Below, in pieces: positions 8,974 through 17,306 of a stretch of 64,000 nt of DNA. The position numbers and the translations under genes were made by a program. The stretch lies in assembly GCF_035917235.1 (NCBI RefSeq), contig NZ_CP108423.1:7407501-7471500 (forward strand), in the 5' to 3' direction. Origin of the DNA: Streptomyces sp. NBC_01294. Lineage in GTDB: Bacteria; Actinomycetota; Actinomycetes; Streptomycetales; Streptomycetaceae. The notes under the pieces were generated by a model that saw only the letters and a program-made list of their open reading frames with translations, was not told the DNA's origin and searched no databases. Every line of letters starts with the position of its first letter. The first letter of the stretch is position 1.

Positions 8974-11396
8974 CCGCGGACACACAACGGCACGACGATG
9001 CCGGCGCGCACCGGACGACGGCCCGTGAGCAGCAGGCGGCGGGCGCCGTCCCGCACCAGGCCCCGACCCCGCTCGGACGCCTCGTCGCCACGGTCGAACG
9101 GCTGCGCCGGGAGGTGCTGGAGGCGCACGCGGCAGCCGACGGCAGGGCCCTGGTCGAACTGGCCAAGGGCGTCCTGATCGGGCAGCTGAACTGCACCCCG
9201 GCCGCGGCGGCACGGCAGCTCGACGTGCTGTGCCGCGAGAGCGCGACGTCCCTCCTGGAACTGTCCGCCGACATCGTCAACCAGGCGTCCCGCGACCGGG
9301 TCAGCGAGATCGCCGCCGAGTTCGTCGAGCGCGCCGGTACGGTCGACGACGCGGCCGAGCCGCAGTCCACGGTGTCGGTCCGGCTGCGCACCGCCGAGAG
9401 CGGCATGCTGGCCGCCGCCGCCGATACCCAGGCAGTGGCCGAGTCGCTCCTGACGAACGCCCTGGGGCCCCTGGGAGCGGTCGCCGTCGCCGTGTGGACC
9501 GCGGTGCCCGACGGCTCGCTGGCCCTCGCCGGCCACGCCGGGTTCCCGCCCGGGGAGGCCGCGCGCTGGCGGCACGTCCCCCCGGGCGTCTCCACCGTCG
9601 CCCGCCTCGCGCTGGGCGAGCGCCGACTGGTCACCCTCGCCGACCTCGCGCGCGAGGGGCTGCCCTCGATCGGTCACCTCCAGTGGCCCGACGGCGGACG
9701 GATGGCGGTACCGACGGGGACGGGCGGACGGATCCACGGCGTCCTCGAAATCTGCTGGCCGCAGCCCCTGGCGCCGCAATCACCGCAGATCGAACGTCAG
9801 GTCGAGGCCCTCGCCGAGCTGTGCGCCCGCACCATGGACGTCTCGCCCCCGCGCGACCCGGCGGCCGCCGAGGCGGTGCTCCCGGACGTCGTGGAACTCA
9901 TCGACCTCGCCGAGGGACTGCAGGACCCGGCCGTGGTGCTCACCCCGGTCCTCGACCCCGACGGCAGGCTCGGCGACTTCCGGATCCGTCACGTCGGCAG
10001 CCGGTTCGCCGACCCGGTGGGACGCCCGCGCGGTGACGTCAACGGCGCGCTGCTGCTGGAGGCCTATCCGATGGCCGCCGGCGAGAGCGGGCTGTTCGAC
10101 ATCATCGAGCGCGTGCACGCGACGGGCGAGCCGTTCCGGGCCGAACGCATGAGCCTGACCGCGCTCGTCGACCAGATCCCGCTCACCTCGGTCGCGGACA
10201 TCAGCGTGAGCCGCCACGGCGCCGCCGTCCTGCTGATCTGGCGGATCGAGGACGAGACCGCCCGGCTGGCCAACCTCCTCCAGCACGCCCAGCGCCTGGG
10301 CCGGATCGGCGGTTTCGAGGAGAACCTCGCCACCGGGGAGACCACCTGGAACGCGCAGCTCTACGCGCTCCACGGACTCCCGGCCACCGAGCCCCCCGTA
10401 CAACTGCGGGAGCTGCCCGGCTACGCGCATCCGGACGACTCCGCCGCCCTCGGCCGCTTCCTGCGGGCGGTGCTCCGCCACCGCCGTCCCTCCTCGGTCA
10501 ACTTCCGCCTCCGGAGACCCGACGGAATCACCCGCCACATCCGTGTCGTCGCCGAGCCCGTCCTCGACGCGGACCAGCGGCTGCTCGCCGTGCGCGGTGC
10601 CTACCAGGACATCTCCGCCCAGCACTGGACCGAGGTGGCGCTGGCCGCGACCAGGGACCAGCTCGCCCACACCGAGGCCGAGTCCGCCGAACGCAACCGG
10701 CTGGCCCTCCAGCTCCAGCACGCCATCATGCCGCCGTCCCCACCGGCCATCGAGGCGCCGGGGCTGCGGGTCGCCGTCCGCTACCGGCCGGCGGAGACCG
10801 AGTCGCTCGTCGGCGGCGACTGGTACGACGCAGTGGTCCTGCCCTCCGGGCTGATCATGCTGTCCGTGGGCGACGTCGCCGGTCACGGCATCGAGGCGGC
10901 CACGGGCATGGTCGTGCTGCGCAACGCCCTGCGCGGCCTGGCCGTCACGGGCGCCGGGCCCGCCCAGCTGCTGTCCTGGCTCAACACGGTCACCCACCAC
11001 CTGGCCAAGCACGTGACGGCCACCGCCGTCTGCGGCCTCTTCGACCCGAAGACCAGGGTGCTGCGCTGGGCGCGTGCGGGCCACCTGCCGCCCGTACTCG
11101 TCCGCGAGGGCGAGGCCGAGGCCTTCCCGCTCATCGAGGGCCTGCTCCTCGGTGCCCTGCCCGATGTCACGTACGTGGAGCGGGAGATGCAGCTCGAACC
11201 GGACGACACCCTGCTGATGTTCACGGACGGTCTGGTGGAACGGCGGGACTGCTCGGTCCAGGACTCGCTCGGCCACCTCGTGAACGCGGCGGCAGCCTCG
11301 GCCGGGGACCTGGACGGGAAGCTGGACCGCCTCCTCGCCCAGAGCCGGTCCGACACGGACGACGACACGTGCGTGATCGGCATCCAGGTCGGCTGA
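8970..11396 (+). CDS. ANTAR-GAF-PAS-PP2C (SpoIIE-type) protein phosphatase
   Basis: 808 residues, coupled to the upstream kinase by a 4-bp overlap. After a low-complexity start, an ANTAR-like helical domain (about 40-105) carries LVELAKGVLIGQLNCTPAAA; ANTAR domains usually bind paired RNA hairpins. A GAF-like domain (about 130-290) and a PAS domain (about 435-560, with RIGGFEENLATGETTWNAQLYAL) follow. The C-terminal 220 residues are a PPM/SpoIIE phosphatase with VGGDWYDAVVLPSG, SVGDVAGHGIEAA, LLMFTDGLVERRD and a final DDDTCVIGI, supplying the metal-binding aspartates. Such enzymes dephosphorylate STAS antagonists to release sigma factors. The likely targets are the STAS proteins at 2755 and 4353; that pairing is inferred from position. 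Confidence 0.9.
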   Translation: MTADTQRHDDAGAHRTTAREQQAAGAVPHQAPTPLGRLVATVERLRREVLEAHAAADGRALVELAKGVLIGQLNCTPAAAARQLDVLCRESATSLLELSADIVNQASRDRVSEIAAEFVERAGTVDDAAEPQSTVSVRLRTAESGMLAAAADTQAVAESLLTNALGPLGAVAVAVWTAVPDGSLALAGHAGFPPGEAARWRHVPPGVSTVARLALGERRLVTLADLAREGLPSIGHLQWPDGGRMAVPTGTGGRIHGVLEICWPQPLAPQSPQIERQVEALAELCARTMDVSPPRDPAAAEAVLPDVVELIDLAEGLQDPAVVLTPVLDPDGRLGDFRIRHVGSRFADPVGRPRGDVNGALLLEAYPMAAGESGLFDIIERVHATGEPFRAERMSLTALVDQIPLTSVADISVSRHGAAVLLIWRIEDETARLANLLQHAQRLGRIGGFEENLATGETTWNAQLYALHGLPATEPPVQLRELPGYAHPDDSAALGRFLRAVLRHRRPSSVNFRLRRPDGITRHIRVVAEPVLDADQRLLAVRGAYQDISAQHWTEVALAATRDQLAHTEAESAERNRLALQLQHAIMPPSPPAIEAPGLRVAVRYRPAETESLVGGDWYDAVVLPSGLIMLSVGDVAGHGIEAATGMVVLRNALRGLAVTGAGPAQLLSWLNTVTHHLAKHVTATAVCGLFDPKTRVLRWARAGHLPPVLVREGEAEAFPLIEGLLLGALPDVTYVEREMQLEPDDTLLMFTDGLVERRDCSVQDSLGHLVNAAAASAGDLDGKLDRLLAQSRSDTDDDTCVIGIQVG

Positions 11397-11538
11397 CGCG
11401 TCCGCGTGCATTCTGCGTCAGAACAACTCCTCTGTCACTCAAAGGTGTTCATCTAGTCGTATGGAACTATTGATCGGTTGATCCTCGGCCAAGCTGTGCC
11501 AAAATCGGCACAGCAACGGAGCGAGGCAGGGAGCCGCC

Positions 11539-12858
11539 ATGCCACCAGTCGACCCGGCCTTCGGTGAGGAAATGCGCCGCCGGAGGACCGCATCGGGGAT
11601 GTCACTGGCCGATCTGGCTGCCAAGGTCCACTACTCGAAGGAGTACCTGAGCAAGATCGAACGGGGCATGGGCAATCCCAGCGACCAGCTGGCGCAGTCG
11701 TGTGACGCGAAGCTGCGCGCGGGAGGGCTGCTGTTCGGACTGCTGAACCGCCCGTTACCGCACGCGGGGGACGTATCCGCCGTGTCCGCGGCCGAGATCG
11801 GCAGCCCCGGTCCCTGGTCGCTGCGGCTGCGGGCCGACGGGGCGAGCGACTTCACCGCCTGCGATCCCGCCGCCCCCGCCGAGGAGGGGGCCACCGTCGC
11901 CGCCAAATGGGCCCTCACCCCGGGTTTCCAGGAGAGCGGCTCGGTGGAGGAGACCCTCACGGTCTTCCGGACCCTGTTCGACCAGCAGCGCAGACTCGGC
12001 CAGTGCTCCGGTCCGGCCGTCGTGGCGCCCATGAGCATCGCGGCGACCGCCGCACTGCGCGGCCTGGGCCGCAGCACGCCGCCCGACCGACGCGGCGCCG
12101 TCCTCCAACTCGCCGCGCACTTCGCCGAGTACACGGGCTGGATGGCGCAGGAGGCCGGCGACGACCCGGCCGCCCGGTGGTGGACCGGCCAGGCCGCGGG
12201 CCTGGCCAAGGCGGGCGGGGACGATGAGATGGCCGCGTACGCCCTGTTGCGCCAGGCGGAGATCGCCCTCTACCAGGGCGACTCGCTGTCCACCGTGGCC
12301 CTCGCGGGCGCCGCCGGAGCGCAGGCGCGCGGCCGCCGGACCAGGGAACTGGCCGCGCAGCGCGAAGCCCAGGGGCACGCGCTCTTGGGCAACGAGAGCG
12401 AGTGCCGGCGCGCCCTGGACCGGGCCGGCGAACTCGCCAGCGGCACACGGCCGCAGGGCGACGGCGGTCCGGCCCTGGGCGGCACCCACCTTCCCGACCT
12501 CACGGCCTTCGTCACGGGCTGGTGCCTACGAGAACTCGGCGAGGCCGAGGAGGCCGTCGCGCTGCTCGACATCGGGCAGGACGGCATCGCGCCGCACGCG
12601 CTGCGCGCCCGCGCCCGTCACGGCGCCCGGCTGGCACTGGCCTTGGCCGACGCCGGAGAGGTCGAACGGGCCTGCGCGGTGGCCGCGTCGGTCGCCCAGG
12701 ACGTCATGACCACCGATTCCGCCACCGTCCGGACCGACTTGAAGCAGCTGCGGTCGTCCCTGGCCCCCCGGCGCAAGCACCCTGCCGTCAGTGACACCCT
12801 TCCCGTCATCGCCGCGAGCCTGCGCGCGGGCGCGGACCCGCGGGGAGGCGGTGGCTGA
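11539..12858 (+). CDS. XRE-family helix-turn-helix regulator with TPR-like C-terminal region
   Basis: 439 residues. The N-terminal HTH (about 9-65) reads EMRRRRTASGMSLADLAAKV, then HYSKEYLSKIERGMGNPS, typical of Streptomyces XRE regulators. The remaining 370 residues are Ala-rich helices (for example AYALLRQAEIALYQGDSLST) resembling tetratricopeptide repeats, as in large Streptomyces regulators that sense a ligand or peptide. The ATG at 11539 follows GGCAGGGAGCCGCC. It is a single-gene unit; the 142-bp upstream spacer is relatively AT-rich (ATCTAGTCGTATGGAACTAT), consistent with a promoter. The target is unknown. The TIR cluster begins 470 bp downstream on the same strand. Confidence 0.85.
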   Translation: MPPVDPAFGEEMRRRRTASGMSLADLAAKVHYSKEYLSKIERGMGNPSDQLAQSCDAKLRAGGLLFGLLNRPLPHAGDVSAVSAAEIGSPGPWSLRLRADGASDFTACDPAAPAEEGATVAAKWALTPGFQESGSVEETLTVFRTLFDQQRRLGQCSGPAVVAPMSIAATAALRGLGRSTPPDRRGAVLQLAAHFAEYTGWMAQEAGDDPAARWWTGQAAGLAKAGGDDEMAAYALLRQAEIALYQGDSLSTVALAGAAGAQARGRRTRELAAQREAQGHALLGNESECRRALDRAGELASGTRPQGDGGPALGGTHLPDLTAFVTGWCLRELGEAEEAVALLDIGQDGIAPHALRARARHGARLALALADAGEVERACAVAASVAQDVMTTDSATVRTDLKQLRSSLAPRRKHPAVSDTLPVIAASLRAGADPRGGGG

Positions 12859-13007
12859 ACCGCCGTCACGCAGGCGGGGCGGAGGGAAGACGTCCACACC
12901 CCTGCCGGTCCTCCTGCCCTCCCGAACACCCCTGCCGGCGCGTGACTTCCGGCCACCCCGCACCCGCCCTCCCGCCCTCTCGCGTCCCCTTCCAGCCCCT
13001 TCCAGCC

Positions 13008-13044
13008 CTGATGCCGCCGGCCCTTCGGCGGCAACGGCCATCAG
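13008..13044 (+). terminator. Stem-loop after the XRE gene, possible terminator
   Basis: Outer arms CTGATG / CATCAG enclose an inner CCGCCG / CGGCGG stem, with a bulge on one side. It lies 150 bp past the XRE stop. There is no U-run, as is usual in Streptomyces, so termination is a guess. Confidence 0.35.
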
Positions 13045-13081
13045 GGACGCCTCGATCGTCGCTCCCGACCCCCATGTGCCC

Positions 13082-13111
13082 TGTTGCCTACGGATGTGGT
13101 CACAGGCAACA
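13082..13111. promoter_or_regulatory. 8-bp perfect dyad upstream of the TIR operon
   Basis: TGTTGCCT (13082-13089) and AGGCAACA (13104-13111) are exact inverted copies with a 14-base centre. They lie 221 bp before the TIR start and just before the AT-rich patch, a plausible operator position. Confidence 0.4.
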
Positions 13112-13143
13112 CCATTGACCGCCCATAAAACGGCTGAGAATGT

Positions 13144-13184
13144 CGGGTTTACCCACCGAGCTCAACCCTCGGGTTCACCCACCG
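13144..13184. repeat. 15-bp direct repeat with 26-bp period upstream of the TIR operon
   Basis: CGGGTTTACCCACCG (13144-13158) and CGGGTTCACCCACCG (13170-13184) differ at one base. The spacing is about 2.5 helical turns. A role as a regulator binding site is possible but unproven. Confidence 0.45.
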
Positions 13185-13331
13185 GATCCGTCGTTCGGAT
13201 CCGCCCCTCGCAGACCCCCGGCCGGCGCCCGACGCCCCGTCCCGAGCCGCCCGAGGACTGCGCCCTGCGGGCGCCCCCACCGCACATTCCTGAACGCCGG
13301 GTGCGCTCCCCCTCTCCGAAACGAGGACGAC

Positions 13332-13964
13332 ATGGCCCCCTCCATCTTCATCAACTTCCGCCGTGCCGACACCGATCGCATCGGCGCGCACCTCGACACG
13401 GCACTCCAGAACGCCTTCGGCAAGGACGAGGTGTTCCGCGACCAGCGCTCCATCGCCAAGGGCGCCCACTTCCCCGACGAGATCAAAAGGAACCTGAGGA
13501 AGTGCGACATCCTGCTCGCGGTCATGGGCAAGCAGTGGGCCTCGCTCACGGACGCGACGGGCAGCCGCTACCTCGACCACAAGGGCGACTGGGTCCGCAC
13601 GGAGATCGCGCTCGCCCTGAAATGGGGCCTGGTCGTCCTCCCCGTCCTGGTCGACGGCGCCGAGCTGCCCGAGGAGTCGGAACTGAGCCATGACATCCGA
13701 GCACTGACGACCCGGCAGGCCATTCCCTTCCGCCCCCACCACGAGGAGATCGACCTCCCGCCCCTCATCCAGGCGATCCGCAAGGCCGTCCCCACGCTCC
13801 GCCCCGCGCGACCGGACGACTCCGGTACCGGAAACCAGGGAGCCGTCACCGGCAACCGTTTCGACCACTCCGCGGTGGTCATCAACGGCCGGGGCAACAC
13901 GGCCCGGAACTACAACCTCACCTCCGACCCCGAGGACGAGACCGAGAACCAGGGACGCCCATGA
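13332..13964 (+). CDS. TIR-domain protein
   Basis: 210 residues from the ATG at 13332, preceded by an ACGAGGACGAC purine-rich site. The longer ORF upstream is not supported. Residues 1 to about 145 form a TIR fold: strand PSIFINFRRADTDRIGAHL, box DEVFRDQRSIAKGAHFPDEI, strand CDILLAVMGKQW, and the helix WVRTEIALAL with W87 and E91. This WxxxE glutamate is the usual catalytic residue of NAD+-cleaving bacterial TIR domains. The C-terminal 60 residues hold a short Asn/Gly-rich motif, RFDHSAVVINGRGNTARNYN, reminiscent of small beta-rich tags in conflict-system proteins. Its stop overlaps the next start (ATGA). TIR plus NTPase-like partners suggests immunity or signalling; this is inference. Confidence 0.88.
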   Translation: MAPSIFINFRRADTDRIGAHLDTALQNAFGKDEVFRDQRSIAKGAHFPDEIKRNLRKCDILLAVMGKQWASLTDATGSRYLDHKGDWVRTEIALALKWGLVVLPVLVDGAELPEESELSHDIRALTTRQAIPFRPHHEEIDLPPLIQAIRKAVPTLRPARPDDSGTGNQGAVTGNRFDHSAVVINGRGNTARNYNLTSDPEDETENQGRP

Positions 13965-16261
13965 GCACGACAGACCAGCCTCCGGCGGACCACACCCCTG
14001 AGCACGGCGCCGCTGCCGAACCGGGCGCGGACGCCCCGTACGCCGACAGCGGTCCCGCCGACGCGACGGTCCCCGGGACCGAGCCCCCGAACGGCGATCC
14101 CGCCGGTCCCGCGCCCGACGCGACGCCCGGCGGCGGACCGGACGACGGGGGCTGGAAGCCCTGGGACAACCGGGAGCCCCGGGACGCCCAGGACGCGGGA
14201 CCGGCGGCGGCCCGCGAACCGTCGCCGCTCCGTCCCGCGCAGCAGGACGCCGACCAGGTCGAGACGCTGGAGGCGTACAACAGCGCGCTGGCCCACAACG
14301 GCAACGCCATCACGCTGAACGTGGGTACGTCCCAGCCCGCCGAGTTCCAGCGGATGACGCTCGACGCCACCGAGACGGCCCGCCTCCACCAGCTGCACCA
14401 GCGGGTCCCGCGACAGGAGCGGATGGCCGACAGCCTCCGAGTGCACCACCTGGTCGTCCTGACCGGGCCGAAGGGCAGCGGGCGGGAGCAAACGGGCCGT
14501 GTCCTCCTGGCCGACCGCTGCGGCAGCGACCGCCTCAGCGTCCTGCACGGCGAGGAGGCCAGGCTGACGCAGGCCCTGATCGAGCGCAACGGGTCCCGTC
14601 TGCGGCAGGGGCACGGCGTCCGGGTGAACGTGGGCACCCGCAGCCCCGGCCAGGCCACGCTCGAAGCCCTGCGCCTGCGGGCCCGCGAGCGCGGGGCGTA
14701 CGTGGTACTGATCGTCGAGGACGCGCGGACCGACCCCGGCGACCTGGGCCCGTACGCCGTCCACCACACCAGGCCCCAGCTCGCGGCGGTGCTGGAAGCA
14801 CACCTGAAGGCGGAGCTCGCCGAGCACCGGACGCAGTGCACGGAGCCGGGCGGCTGCACCCGCGGTCGCACGCAGGAGTTCACGAGCCGGGTCCTTGCGG
14901 ACCCGCGGGTGGACGGAACGCTCGCCGCGGCCTCCTCGGTCCACTGGGTCGCCCGTTTCGCCCGGGACCTCGTCTCGTGCCTGCACGGACCCGAGGAAGC
15001 CCTCGACACCCTCCTCGACACGCCCCACGGCGACCTGAGGAGCCTGGTCAGGCGGTTCCTGAAGCTGTCGGAGCCGGCGGCCGACCCGGGGGCGCCCTCC
15101 CCGGCGGCCGACCCGCACCAGCAGGCGCTGCGCATCACCTACGTGCTCGGCCACAACCTGCCGCTGTCCGACGTCATCCGGGCGGGCACGCTGCTGAGCG
15201 GCGAGGTGCTGCGCGCCGAGAACCGGGACACGGCGCCCGCCCGGCCCGTCTTCGAGGCGGACCTCGACCACCTGGTACCGCCGGGCAAGGGCATTGCCGC
15301 CGAACCGGGCGCCGGAATCTCCGACAACCCCCGCCGCGCCCGGCTCTCGGACCCGGAACTGATGCCGGCCGTCATCGAGGTCATCTGGCACGACCTTCCC
15401 TGGCTCCGAGAACCGCTCGTGGGCTGGCTGAAGAGGCTGGGCTCCGACGGCCTGGAGCGGGTCCGTGCGCGGGCCGCGGTGATCGCGGGCCACCTGCTCC
15501 GCCACGACTTCGACAGCGTCTACCGGTACGTGGTGAAGTTCTGGGCGCTCAGCAGATCGGTGAACGACCGGCGGTGCGCCTCCCTGGCCCTGGCCGTCGC
15601 GCTGGCGGCCGACGACCCCTGGCTGACGGAACGCGTCGACAAGCAGGTCGCCGACTGGGCCGGCAGCCCCAGGACACCGTTCCAGGACAGCGCCGCGCGG
15701 GCCTACGGCACGCCGGTCGGCACCCGGGACGTGCCGGGCACCCTGCCCGCCCTGCAGGCACTGGCCGGCAGGCCGGCGCTCGTGCCCTACGCCTCCGTCG
15801 CCTACTCGACCGCCGCGCTGTACCTCGCCCCCGACGGGGCGGATCCGGTCGCCGAGGCGCTCGGCCGGTGGATCCGTTCGAGCAACGACAACCTGCCCCG
15901 GCACGCGGTGCGGACCCTGCTCGTCCTCGGCCCGTTCGCCGTCGGGCCCGAGCTGGCGTACCGGCCGACCCTCGCGCAACAGGCGATGAACGACCCCGAG
16001 CGCGAGGAGACGCTCCTGCTGCTGTGGCAGCGCGCGCTGATCGACCCGGCCCACTCCGGTCAGGCATGGCAGCTGCTGCGGCAATGGCTGCTGGCCGCCG
16101 ACGAGGACGAGGAACTGGCCGCGTTCCTCGAGAAGTTCGGGCTGCGCATCTGTGTCGACCGGCTCCTCAGCCGGGCCGTCTTCCACCTCCGCCGCTGGGC
16201 ACGGCAGCAGCCGGAAGCCAGATGCGTGGCGCAGCTCCTGCGCTCGCTCGGCGGAGCGTGA
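13961..16261 (+). CDS. Degenerate P-loop protein with long helical C-terminal region, TIR partner
   Basis: 766 residues, translationally coupled to the TIR gene. The first 95 residues are Pro/Gly/Asp-rich and disordered. An N/G-rich motif (NSALAHNGNAITLNVGTS) recalls the tag at the end of the TIR protein. A P-loop-like motif, TGPKGSGREQT, starts at G169, but Lys is replaced by Arg and the Ser/Thr by Glu. A Walker-B-like strand YVVLIVEDART follows 80 residues later. From about residue 450 the protein is helical with HEAT-like pairs (ALAVALAADDPWLTERV, RHAVRTLLVLGPFAVG). This resembles the plan of STAND-type sensors, with an impaired nucleotide site and a helical recognition arm. I know no named family for it, so the function is unassigned. 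Confidence 0.7.
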   Translation: MSTTDQPPADHTPEHGAAAEPGADAPYADSGPADATVPGTEPPNGDPAGPAPDATPGGGPDDGGWKPWDNREPRDAQDAGPAAAREPSPLRPAQQDADQVETLEAYNSALAHNGNAITLNVGTSQPAEFQRMTLDATETARLHQLHQRVPRQERMADSLRVHHLVVLTGPKGSGREQTGRVLLADRCGSDRLSVLHGEEARLTQALIERNGSRLRQGHGVRVNVGTRSPGQATLEALRLRARERGAYVVLIVEDARTDPGDLGPYAVHHTRPQLAAVLEAHLKAELAEHRTQCTEPGGCTRGRTQEFTSRVLADPRVDGTLAAASSVHWVARFARDLVSCLHGPEEALDTLLDTPHGDLRSLVRRFLKLSEPAADPGAPSPAADPHQQALRITYVLGHNLPLSDVIRAGTLLSGEVLRAENRDTAPARPVFEADLDHLVPPGKGIAAEPGAGISDNPRRARLSDPELMPAVIEVIWHDLPWLREPLVGWLKRLGSDGLERVRARAAVIAGHLLRHDFDSVYRYVVKFWALSRSVNDRRCASLALAVALAADDPWLTERVDKQVADWAGSPRTPFQDSAARAYGTPVGTRDVPGTLPALQALAGRPALVPYASVAYSTAALYLAPDGADPVAEALGRWIRSSNDNLPRHAVRTLLVLGPFAVGPELAYRPTLAQQAMNDPEREETLLLLWQRALIDPAHSGQAWQLLRQWLLAADEDEELAAFLEKFGLRICVDRLLSRAVFHLRRWARQQPEARCVAQLLRSLGGA

Positions 16262-16403
16262 CACGCGGCTCACCCGCCGCGCGCACCCACCCGCATCAGA
16301 CCCACCCGCACCCGACCCACCCAGCCCTCGGGTCCGGAACCCGCCACGGGGTTCCGGACCCCGACATCCGACACCCAGCAGCACATCCCCGGGAGGACCA
16401 GCC

Positions 16404-17306
16404 ATGGGACGACGGCCCAAGGGCCTGCTCACCACGGTGCGCGAGGCAGTACGCACGTGGTGGCACTCGAAGTTCGACGACATCCCCGCGGAGGAGCCGG
16501 ATCCGACCGGGTCCGACGCGGACGGCTCCGCGCCGGCGGCACGCAAGGACGTGTTCGTCCAGTCGCTTCCCCAGGAGACCGCGCTCGCCATGGCCGCCCG
16601 CGACGACGTGTTCTCCTTCCAGGTCTTCCCCACCTTCCAGTGGAGCAGCCAGGCCATGTCGCGGGAGACGCTGAAGACCCGCGTCCAGCAGTACGAGGGG
16701 ACCGCGCGCGAGGAACTGCTCCGGGTCGCCTGGTCGGCGGCCCGCGCGTGCGACCCGGCCGACCCGGCCGCCGCCGAGACGGCGGTCAACGCGGTCCTGT
16801 CGACCGCGGGCAACTGGTGCTTCGACGACGAGAACGGTCTCATCCGCTGCACGCCCACGGTCCGGGTGCGCGTGGACCCGGCCCTGCGGGAGCACGTACT
16901 GCCCCACCACCTGGACGAGTTGACCCTCAAGGAGACGCAGAGGCTGGGCCTGATCAGGGCCGAGCGGGCGCTGACGCTCACCGAGGCCTGGCTGAAGGTG
17001 ATCAGCGAGCTGGAGCTCCTCGGCGAACTCGACGCGCATCAGCGGCGCCTGCTGGTCCCGTTCGCGGCCACCTTCGCCGACCAGGAGTTCCGCAAGGTGA
17101 TGGAGGCGCTGCGCGGGCACCGCCGTACGAGCATCGACGCGCTGGTGACGGCGCTGCACGCGGCCCGCGGAGACCACCAGGAGGCCGGCCTGTTCGAGTT
17201 CGCCGACGCCTACGACAAGGCCCTCAGCGCGTTCTGCCGGGAGGTGGGCGTCGGCCCGTTCTCCTGGGTCGAGAACGCCGTCGCGGCCGACGGCCGGAAC
17301 CAGTGA
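16404..17306 (+). CDS. Conserved-looking soluble protein of unknown function in the TIR cluster
   Basis: 300 residues from the ATG at 16404, with GGGAGG at 16391-16396; this decides the start over the longer open frame. No transmembrane segment is seen. The middle contains FVQSLPQETALAMAARDDVF, a strand SFQVFPTFQW, a helix beginning TRVQQYEGTAREELLRVAW, and TVRVRVDPALREHVLPHHLD, followed by paired helices to the end. The alternating strand and helix with VRVDP is loosely like SPFH/band-7-type proteins, but that is weak. Its stop overlaps the GTG of the lipoprotein gene (17303-17306), so the two are produced together. The gap to the upstream gene is 142 bp. Confidence 0.72.
   Translation: MGRRPKGLLTTVREAVRTWWHSKFDDIPAEEPDPTGSDADGSAPAARKDVFVQSLPQETALAMAARDDVFSFQVFPTFQWSSQAMSRETLKTRVQQYEGTAREELLRVAWSAARACDPADPAAAETAVNAVLSTAGNWCFDDENGLIRCTPTVRVRVDPALREHVLPHHLDELTLKETQRLGLIRAERALTLTEAWLKVISELELLGELDAHQRRLLVPFAATFADQEFRKVMEALRGHRRTSIDALVTALHAARGDHQEAGLFEFADAYDKALSAFCREVGVGPFSWVENAVAADGRNQ

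Larger units (their letters stand above)
12859..13331. other. Non-coding spacer upstream of the TIR cluster
   Basis: 473 bp with no convincing gene. Frames crossing it are open only because of GC skew and have no ribosome binding site or recognisable protein. It holds a hairpin (13008-13044), an 8-bp dyad (13082-13111), a short AT-rich patch (CCATAAAACGGC) and a direct repeat (13144-13184), and probably contains the promoter of the TIR operon. Confidence 0.6.

Noticed and set aside
4807..9213. A 1468-codon open frame on the minus strand across the hybrid kinase gene
   Set aside because: It is the antisense shadow of the poly-HAMP kinase: the GC-rich third positions keep it open, its protein is compositionally odd, and no family is recognisable.
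13140..13331. Longer N-terminus for the TIR protein
   Set aside because: The extra 64 codons are Pro/Arg-rich, lack a ribosome site and contain the direct repeats; the TIR fold begins right after the ATG at 13332.
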